Source of the DNA: an uncultured Oscillospiraceae bacterium
Lineage (GTDB): Bacteria > Bacillota > Clostridia > Oscillospirales > Ruminococcaceae
Direction: 5' to 3'
Assembly (NCBI GenBank): GCA_900543295.1
Contig: UQQY01000070.1
Span: forward strand, 1 to 10,501
DNA length: 10,501 bases
In this document: positions 6,363 through 10,501 of the stretch, one piece after another
Numbering within the stretch: the first letter of the stretch is position 1
How the letters are laid out: every line of letters begins with the position of its first letter
Notes under the pieces: model-generated
What the model was told of the DNA's origin: nothing
Database searches by the model: none
Seen by the model: only the letters and a program-made list of their open reading frames with translations
Translations under genes and position numbers: made by a program

Positions 6363-7163
6363 CTATCCATGCGTCCGCATTTTCCGATATGCGCCTGGCG
6401 ACATGCCTTCCCGCCGCTTAAACGTATGCGTAAAGTGATGCAGATCGGAAAAAGAGAGACGTTCCGCAATTTCAGAGAGCGGCAGAGAGGTACTGCGCAA
6501 AAGCTGCTTTGCCGTTTCAATCCGCCGGCGAAGAATATAGCTGTACGGCGTCTCGTCATATGCCTGCCTGAAAACGCGGATCATCTGTGCGCGCGACAAA
6601 AAAAGCGACTTTGCCGCGTCGGAGAGCGAGACCTGTTCGGCAAAATGCCGGTCGCACCACTCCCGTACAGCGCGCGCATGCGCGTCCTTTTTCTGCTCCT
6701 GTGAATCTTCATATGCAAACAGCCGGATCATCTGATGCACAAGCAGAGCTTCTTCCTCCCCTTCTCCCTGTTTTTTCAGCTCCGTATGCAGCTTTTCAAG
6801 CAAGTCTGAAAGCGGAATACGCGCAATCCGCACCGGTTCATGTATGCCGTATGCTGCGAGCAGGCTTTCCGCAAGCCTGCCCGACAGATTAACCCATATC
6901 TTTTGATATGGGTCTTTTTTGTCCGCATAATAGGTGACCGGCACATCCCTGTTTAAAAAATAACTGTCACCCGCCTGCACCGTCATGCGCCTGCCTTCGC
7001 TTTCAATCACGCCTTTTCCTGACAAAACCGCTTCAAATACGTAAAACGGCATACCGCCGCGTACAATCCGGTATTCTGCGTCCGGAAACGTCGTCCCGGC
7101 CAGTTCAATATGAAGCAGTGCGCCCTCTTCTGGCGGCGCCGCCCAGATGATCTCCTCCTTCAT
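6363..7163 (-). CDS. AraC family transcriptional regulator with cupin sensor domain
   Basis: 266 residues. The N-terminal half (about 15-95) is a cupin-type ligand-binding domain, with FYVFEAVLSGKGVIESEGR and VQAGDSYFLNRDVPV as the beta-barrel strands seen in AraC-like sugar sensors. The C-terminal part (about 165-262) is the double helix-turn-helix: LSDAAKSLFLSRAQMIRVFR in the first, LSEIAERLSFSDLHHFTHTF and then RREGMSPGAYRKMR in the second. It is divergent from the GtaA-like gene and likely activates it in response to a sugar or related ligand; the ligand is unknown. The ATG at 7163 has only a weak GCGGGAT in front of it, while a far better ribosome-binding site sits before an overlapping short frame at 7200. 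A bidirectional terminator follows the gene. Confidence 0.93.
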   Translation of the reverse strand: MKEEIIWAAPPEEGALLHIELAGTTFPDAEYRIVRGGMPFYVFEAVLSGKGVIESEGRRMTVQAGDSYFLNRDVPVTYYADKKDPYQKIWVNLSGRLAESLLAAYGIHEPVRIARIPLSDLLEKLHTELKKQGEGEEEALLVHQMIRLFAYEDSQEQKKDAHARAVREWCDRHFAEQVSLSDAAKSLFLSRAQMIRVFRQAYDETPYSYILRRRIETAKQLLRSTSLPLSEIAERLSFSDLHHFTHTFKRREGMSPGAYRKMRTHG

Positions 7164-7200
7164 ATCCCGCTATGCGCATTTTAAGCAATAAAATGCGCAT
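7105..7200 (-). CDS. Possible 31-residue leader peptide overlapping the AraC start
   Basis: An ATG at 7200-7198 preceded by AAAGGGG (4-base spacing) opens a frame of 31 codons that ends with TGA at 7107-7105, about 56 bases inside the AraC-type gene in another frame. The peptide begins MRILLLKMRIAGYEGGDHL and resembles nothing I know. The start lies in the arm of the 13-bp inverted repeat. It could couple translation to the regulator, whose own ribosome-binding site is poor. It may also be a chance frame. Confidence 0.3.
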   Translation of the reverse strand: MRILLLKMRIAGYEGGDHLGGAARRGRTASY

Positions 7201-7201
7201 A
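7171..7201. promoter_or_regulatory. 13-bp inverted repeat in the AraC/GtaA-like intergenic region
   Basis: TATGCGCATTTTA and TAAAATGCGCATA are exact reverse complements, separated by five bases (AGCAA). Each arm contains the 8-base self-palindrome ATGCGCAT, so there is also a direct repeat 21 bases apart. The centre (7186) is about 57 bases upstream of the likely start of the GtaA-like gene and within the leader of the AraC-type gene. That placing suits an activator site for the former and autoregulation of the latter. In RNA it would form a strong hairpin next to the regulator's start codon. Confidence 0.6.
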
Positions 7202-7228
7202 TTTCCCCTTTCTGTTTTTCTATAAAAG

Positions 7229-7257
7229 AATATAATACAAACAAACGCACATTGCAA
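7229..7257 (-). promoter_or_regulatory. Promoter of the AraC-type gene
   Basis: On the minus strand: -35 TTGCAA (7257-7252), a 17-base spacer, and -10 TATATT (7234-7229). The predicted start near 7222 gives a leader of about 60 bases that contains the whole inverted repeat. Confidence 0.6.
7231..7236 (+). promoter_or_regulatory. -10 element of the GtaA-like gene
   Basis: A perfect TATAAT. The position 17 bases upstream (CTTTCT, 7208-7213) is a poor -35, as expected for a promoter that needs an activator. The start would be near 7243, leaving a 56-base leader. It overlaps the regulator's own -10, so the two divergent promoters probably compete. Confidence 0.55.
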
Positions 7258-7298
7258 GTACCTTATTCAGAAATACAATCATTGAGGAGGTCTCTATC

Positions 7299-9176
7299 AT
7301 GAAGCTTCGTCCGCCGGCCGTCCCGCTTATAAATATCGATCCGTATTTTAACGTCTGGTCTATGGCCGACACCTTAACGGAAGACTGTACCCGCCACTGG
7401 TCAGGCGCGCCGCAGCCTATCACTGGAACTGTTCAAATCGAAAATGCCCTTTACTGCTTTATGGGACATACTCCATCCGCCGTCCCGATGCAGCAAAAAT
7501 CACTTGAGATCGACCTTTTTTCCTCCATTTATCAGATGGAAAAAGACGGTATCTGTGTAACAGCCGCATTTACCTCACCTGTGCTTTTAAACGATCTTAA
7601 GGTGATGACGCGCCCGGTATCCTATTTAAATGTGTCCGTAACAAAGGACGGTATGCCTGTGCAGGCGCGCATTACCCTTTCCATTGGACAGGAAATCTGC
7701 GCGCGCTATGCCAATCCGGACGAGATATGCTTTCATACAGTTTCAGCCGGTGCGCTTCAGGGAGGCAGAATCGGCCGGACAAATCAGCGCCCGCTGCACG
7801 AAAGCGGCGATCAGGTTTCTATTGACTGGGGATATTTTTACGCTGTCGCACCAAACGCTGAAGCTTCGGAAACTCCCGACGGTATGAAAATTTCCGTACA
7901 AGCGGAAAAATCGCTTTTTCTGCTCGGCTACGACGATCTTTCTGCAATCGAATATTTCGGCAAGCCGCTTTCCGGATACTGGCATAAGGAGAGTTCCGAT
8001 ATTCTTGAAATTCTTACAGCAGCTTATCGCGATTATGAAGATCTTCTTGTAAAATGCAAAGCCTTTTCTGATGAGCTGATTGCAAGAGCAACAGAAAGCG
8101 GCGGAGAAGAATACGCCGAAATCCTGACGCTTGCCTACCGTCAGGTTGTTGCTGCACACAAACTCGTATGCGATGAAAACGGCGACCTTCTTTTTCTCTC
8201 CAAAGAGTGCTACAGCGGCGGCTTTGCCGCTACAGCGGATGTAAGCTATCCATCCATGCCTTTGCTTCTTCTCTACCGGCCGGAGCTTGTAAACGGCATG
8301 ATGCGTCCCATTTTTCATTATGCGCGTTCTGAGGCATGGCCCTATCCGTTTGCTCCGCATGACGCAGGACAATATCCGCTTGTAAACGGCCAGCGTTACA
8401 GCAACGGTACCGACCCCGAGGGACAGATGCCGGTAGAAGAATGCGGGAATATGCTGATTATGACAACTGCCGCCGCCATCTGTGCAAAGGATCTCTCCTT
8501 TGCCATCTCGCAGTGGGATCTGCTCACGCAATGGTGCCTCTACTTAAAGGAACAGGGCATGGATCCTGAAAATCAACTCTGTACAGACGATTTTGCTGGA
8601 CATCTCGCCCATAACTGCAATCTTTCGGTCAAAGCGATTATGGGAATCGCCTCCTTTTCACTTCTCTGCAAGATGCGCGGTATGGAAAAGGAGTCTGCCG
8701 AATGGATGGATATTGCCCGCAGTATGGCGGATATTTGGAAAAAGACTGCCGCAAATGGAGACGGGACCTACCGTCTTGCCTTCGACCAGCCGGATACGTT
8801 CAGCATGAAATACAATCTGCTCTGGGACGTCTTGTTCAAAACCGGCTTGTTCGATACTGATCTGATTGAAAGTGAGTTTTCCTCTTATCTTTCCCGCCGG
8901 ATGAACCGGTACGGCATCCCGCTGGACAACCGCGCCGGCTACACCAAGTCCGACTGGCTCATGTGGTGCGCTTCCATTCCAAATAATCCTGAAGTGTTCC
9001 AGACTATTACGCATTCCCTTTGGCTCGCCTATCATGAATCAGCCTCCCGCCTCCCGCTCACCGACTGGTATGATACCAAAACGGCGCTGCGCGTCGGCTT
9101 CCAGAACCGAACGGTACAGGGCGGACTGTTTGTCAAAATATTAAAAGACAGTGGGATATGCAGTATGCAGGGCTGA
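7299..9176 (+). CDS. GtaA-like (glutaminase A family, DUF4964/5127/4965/1793) protein
   Basis: Family named after the extracellular glutaminase A of Aspergillus; bacterial members have unproven substrates and an alpha/alpha-barrel core like glycoside hydrolases. Domain marks in order: RPPAVPLINIDPYFNVWSMA and TRHWSGAPQPITG at 4-43 (DUF4964-like), a beta-rich GtaA N-terminal domain to about 225, FAPHDAGQYP at 351-360 and MPVEECGNM at 377-385 (central DUF4965 region), and DFAGHLAHNCNLSVKAI at 431-447, FSMKYNLLWD at 501-510, DNRAGYTKSDW at 543-553 and TDWYDTKTALRVGFQNRTVQ at 588-607 (DUF1793 helical region). 625 residues is short for the family and there is no signal peptide, so the protein is probably cytoplasmic and acts on an imported substrate. 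GAGGAGG lies 8 bases before the ATG. It is divergent from an AraC-type regulator. Confidence 0.88.
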   Translation: MKLRPPAVPLINIDPYFNVWSMADTLTEDCTRHWSGAPQPITGTVQIENALYCFMGHTPSAVPMQQKSLEIDLFSSIYQMEKDGICVTAAFTSPVLLNDLKVMTRPVSYLNVSVTKDGMPVQARITLSIGQEICARYANPDEICFHTVSAGALQGGRIGRTNQRPLHESGDQVSIDWGYFYAVAPNAEASETPDGMKISVQAEKSLFLLGYDDLSAIEYFGKPLSGYWHKESSDILEILTAAYRDYEDLLVKCKAFSDELIARATESGGEEYAEILTLAYRQVVAAHKLVCDENGDLLFLSKECYSGGFAATADVSYPSMPLLLLYRPELVNGMMRPIFHYARSEAWPYPFAPHDAGQYPLVNGQRYSNGTDPEGQMPVEECGNMLIMTTAAAICAKDLSFAISQWDLLTQWCLYLKEQGMDPENQLCTDDFAGHLAHNCNLSVKAIMGIASFSLLCKMRGMEKESAEWMDIARSMADIWKKTAANGDGTYRLAFDQPDTFSMKYNLLWDVLFKTGLFDTDLIESEFSSYLSRRMNRYGIPLDNRAGYTKSDWLMWCASIPNNPEVFQTITHSLWLAYHESASRLPLTDWYDTKTALRVGFQNRTVQGGLFVKILKDSGICSMQG

Positions 9177-9207
9177 CGTTTTTCCCGCAGTATAAAACCG
9201 TTGTTTT

Positions 9208-9252
9208 CATGAAAGAGGACGCCTCGCTTAAAGCGAGGCGTCCTCTTTCATG
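9208..9252. terminator. Perfect 22-bp inverted repeat, probable two-way terminator
   Basis: The 22 bases at 9208-9229 and 9231-9252 are exact reverse complements around one central base; the core stem is GAGGACGCCTCGC with the likely loop TTAAA. It stands 31 bases after the GtaA-like stop and between convergent transcripts. The outer arms give AAAGAGG...CCTCTTT, which can act as the paired A/U tracts of a terminator, but a clean T-run after the stem is missing on either strand. The terminator role is likely rather than certain. Confidence 0.65.
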
Positions 9253-9255
9253 TCT

Positions 9256-9270
9256 GCCGGATTTTCCGGC
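9256..9270 (-). other. Short hairpin after spoVM
   Basis: GCCGGA and TCCGGC (6 bp) flank a three-base loop, 27 bases after the spoVM-like stop codon and just before the large inverted repeat. It has no T-run, so it is at most an accessory part of the convergent terminator region. Confidence 0.35.
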
Positions 9271-9297
9271 GCTAAAACCAGCCGCACAGCAGCAGAA

Positions 9298-9381
9298 TCA
9301 ATCGTCCTCTTTTCGGATTTTAAAAATAAAGCGCAGAATACCGGATAGAAATTTCGGACTTTTTACTACAACAACTTTCAC
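9298..9381 (-). CDS. spoVM: SpoVM-like sporulation peptide (27 residues)
   Basis: SpoVM is a tiny amphipathic helix that sits on the curved forespore membrane, anchors the SpoIVA coat base and inhibits FtsH; it is needed for spore coat and cortex. The gene starts with GTG (9381-9379), has GGAGG 8 bases upstream, and ends with TGA at 9300-9298. The peptide contains KSPKFLSGILR; from memory Bacillus subtilis SpoVM has KLPKFLGGIVR at the same place, within a 26-residue protein. Lys2, Lys7, Pro9, Lys10, Phe11, Leu12, Gly14, Ile15 and Arg17 agree, including the proline known to matter for membrane insertion, and both end in basic residues then Asp. In Bacillus spoVM lies close to the rsgA homologue, as here. 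Too short for many gene finders. Confidence 0.88.
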   Translation of the reverse strand: MKVVVVKSPKFLSGILRFIFKIRKEDD

Positions 9382-9402
9382 TCTGACCGCCTCCGCTTCG
9401 CG

Positions 9403-9555
9403 TCATATGTTTTTCTTCAGAAGACAAAACAGCGCCGCAATACATAAAAGCAGCAGTACATACCGCCAGGATACGGTCAAAAGCAATACAATAATCGCAC
9501 CGCATAAGAGACCGCAGAGAAACGGGCTTTTTCGTCCGCACCGCCGCTTCCACAT
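9403..9555 (-). CDS. 50-residue cysteine-containing membrane peptide
   Basis: A frame of 50 codons between rsgA and spoVM. The start is basic (MWKRRCGRKS), then two hydrophobic stretches, about residues 11-28 and 31-45, are separated by SWRY, and the end is LLKKNI. This fits a helical hairpin in the membrane with both ends in the cytoplasm. Five cysteines are present. The ATG at 9555 has GGTGA 6 bases upstream, matching the 3' part of an extended Shine-Dalgarno, and an in-frame stop closes just before it, so the start is fixed. The stop is 21 bases ahead of spoVM. I know no named family; position suggests a role linked to the spore or simply a companion gene. The opposite-frame 81-codon reading at 9320-9565 is less credible. 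Confidence 0.65.
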   Translation of the reverse strand: MWKRRCGRKSPFLCGLLCGAIIVLLLTVSWRYVLLLLCIAALFCLLKKNI

Positions 9556-9585
9556 ATCGCGTCACCGTCCTCTCCGTATACCATC

Positions 9586-9615
9586 AGTATACGAAAGCGG
9601 GTAAAAAAGTGTGAA
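9586..9615 (-). promoter_or_regulatory. Possible promoter for the small-peptide/spoVM pair
   Basis: Minus strand: TTCACA (9615-9610), an 18-base spacer and TATACT (9591-9586), each with one mismatch to sigma-A consensus. The -10 lies in one arm of a 7-bp inverted repeat, CGTATAC/GTATACG (9575-9593). Bacillus spoVM is transcribed by the mother-cell factor sigma-E; I could not fit a clear sigma-E -35 here, so the controlling factor is open. Confidence 0.4.
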
Positions 9616-9623
9616 AGACGCAT

Positions 9624-10501
9624 TTAACGGCGGCCAACCGGCCGCATTTTTGCAATTTCCCAGTCTTTTAACTGTTTGGCCTCCCCGTACAGTGCACAAT
9701 AACTTTCATATCGAGTTCGCTCAATGTGCCCTTCCCTGTACGCCTCGCGAACCGCACAGCCTTTTTCCGCTGTGTGCGAACAGCCTGTAAAACGGCATCC
9801 GCCAAGATAAGGCCTAAATTCTCGAAAGCAATCCGCCAATTCCTCTTTCCGTATAATCTCATACTGCGAAAGCTCCATCGTTCCAAAGCCCGGCGTATCG
9901 GCAACAAATCCGCCCCCGTTTGCCGGATAGAGTGTAACATGACGCGTCGTATGACGGCCGCGTCCAAGCTTTTTACTGATATCCGCCGTCTCCAATTGAA
10001 GCGAGGGGAACAGGTTATTCAGGAGAGAAGATTTTCCAACTCCGGTATTACCGGCAAAAGCTGAAATTTTTCCAGCAAGCAGCGCGCGGATTTCATCAAG
10101 ATGAACAGGGTTCAAATTGGAAAGCGAGATCACCCGAAAGCCTGCTTTTTCATAGATACCCCGCAGCATCCTGTCCTCCTCCAAATCGGTTTTTGTCACA
10201 ACCAAAATGGGTTCAATCTCCTTATACTCACAGACGGTAATCAATTTATCCAGTACCAGCAGATTCGGAGCGGGCGCGGCCACAGCCGTAATCAAAAGCA
10301 GTTGATCCAAATTCGCGAGCGGCGGACGCTTAAACGCATTTTTCCGATCAATAATCTCTGTAACATATCCGCCTGCACCATCTGTCTCAAACACTGCCAT
10401 ATCGCCTGCGAGCGGCGTAATATCCTCGTTGCGGAAAAGGCCGCGCGCCCGGCACTCATATACCTTTTCGTCCGCTGTCTGACAATAGTAAAAGCCTGCA
10501 A
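9624..10501 (-). CDS. rsgA: Ribosome small-subunit-dependent GTPase A, N-terminus beyond the right edge
   Basis: Circularly permuted GTPase that checks late maturation of the 30S ribosomal subunit and hydrolyses GTP when bound to it. The frame is open to the window edge; 291 residues are visible and only the first few are missing. In order: an OB-fold N-terminus (GFYYCQTADEKVYECRARG, then ITPLAGD), NLDQLLLITAVAAP, the G4 motif TKTD, G1 GNTGVGKSS, the GRGRHTTRH switch, and G3 DTPGFG. This G4-G1-G3 order is diagnostic. The C-terminal zinc site is CRFTGCSHTAEKGC, with Cys, Cys, His and Cys in the expected spacing. The methionine at 10400 is internal, not the start. It lies upstream of the small membrane peptide and spoVM on the same strand; the gene order agrees with the rsgA-to-spoVM neighbourhood of Bacillus. 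Confidence 0.97.
   Translation of the reverse strand, partial: AGFYYCQTADEKVYECRARGLFRNEDITPLAGDMAVFETDGAGGYVTEIIDRKNAFKRPPLANLDQLLLITAVAAPAPNLLVLDKLITVCEYKEIEPILVVTKTDLEEDRMLRGIYEKAGFRVISLSNLNPVHLDEIRALLAGKISAFAGNTGVGKSSLLNNLFPSLQLETADISKKLGRGRHTTRHVTLYPANGGGFVADTPGFGTMELSQYEIIRKEELADCFREFRPYLGGCRFTGCSHTAEKGCAVREAYREGHIERTRYESYCALYGEAKQLKDWEIAKMRPVGRR

Noticed and set aside
7252..7279. Alternative plus-strand promoter TTGCAA-16-TACAAT for the GtaA-like gene
   Set aside because: The transcript would start inside the ribosome-binding site at 7284-7290, leaving no usable leader.
9320..9565. 81-codon minus-strand frame with a GTG start
   Set aside because: It overlaps the 50-codon membrane peptide and the SpoVM frame in another phase; those two have better coding character, and the SpoVM match is decisive.
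9158..9604. 148-codon plus-strand frame after the GtaA-like gene
   Set aside because: It runs through the large inverted repeat and antisense to the small minus-strand genes, with no ribosome-binding site or recognisable motif.

Overview
This window looks like a spore-forming, Gram-positive anaerobe of the Clostridia, probably near the Oscillospirales/Ruminococcaceae. That placement is an inference from gene content and was not tested by a search. The pointers are purine-rich Shine-Dalgarno sequences before almost every gene, several TTG or GTG starts, a Rex-type operator on the glycolytic genes, a DUF5685 plus J-domain gene pair, and a SpoVM-like sporulation peptide. I see no mobile element, CRISPR array, tRNA or rRNA.

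Left part (1-3590), all on the minus strand, read right to left: trmL (tRNA wobble methyltransferase), degV/fakB-like (fatty-acid binding), pgk, then tpiA, which runs off the left edge. trmL and degV are tightly coupled. pgk and tpiA form a glycolytic unit with its own strong promoter, and a perfect Rex-like palindrome sits just downstream of the predicted transcription start. A 15-bp hairpin separates pgk from tpiA.

Middle part (3634-6357), plus strand: a stand-alone GNAT acetyltransferase with a good promoter, then a three-gene cluster. The cluster holds a DUF5685 protein with aspartate-rich and cysteine motifs, a J-domain/TPR-like protein with an extremely cysteine-rich tail (the two genes overlap by 17 bases), and a polytopic membrane protein. 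A bidirectional terminator ends it. This cluster is the least understood part of the window.

Right-middle part (6363-9252): a divergent pair made of an AraC-type regulator (minus) and a 625-residue GtaA/DUF4965-type protein (plus). Their intergenic region carries a 13-bp inverted repeat that could be the regulator's operator. The regulator probably controls its neighbour, as in typical gut-bacterial substrate-utilisation pairs.

Right part (9298-10501), minus strand: rsgA (ribosome-assembly GTPase, cut by the right edge), a 50-residue membrane peptide, and a 27-residue peptide that matches SpoVM closely. The last two genes are very short and easy to miss. In Bacillus, spoVM also lies close to the rsgA homologue, which supports the assignment.
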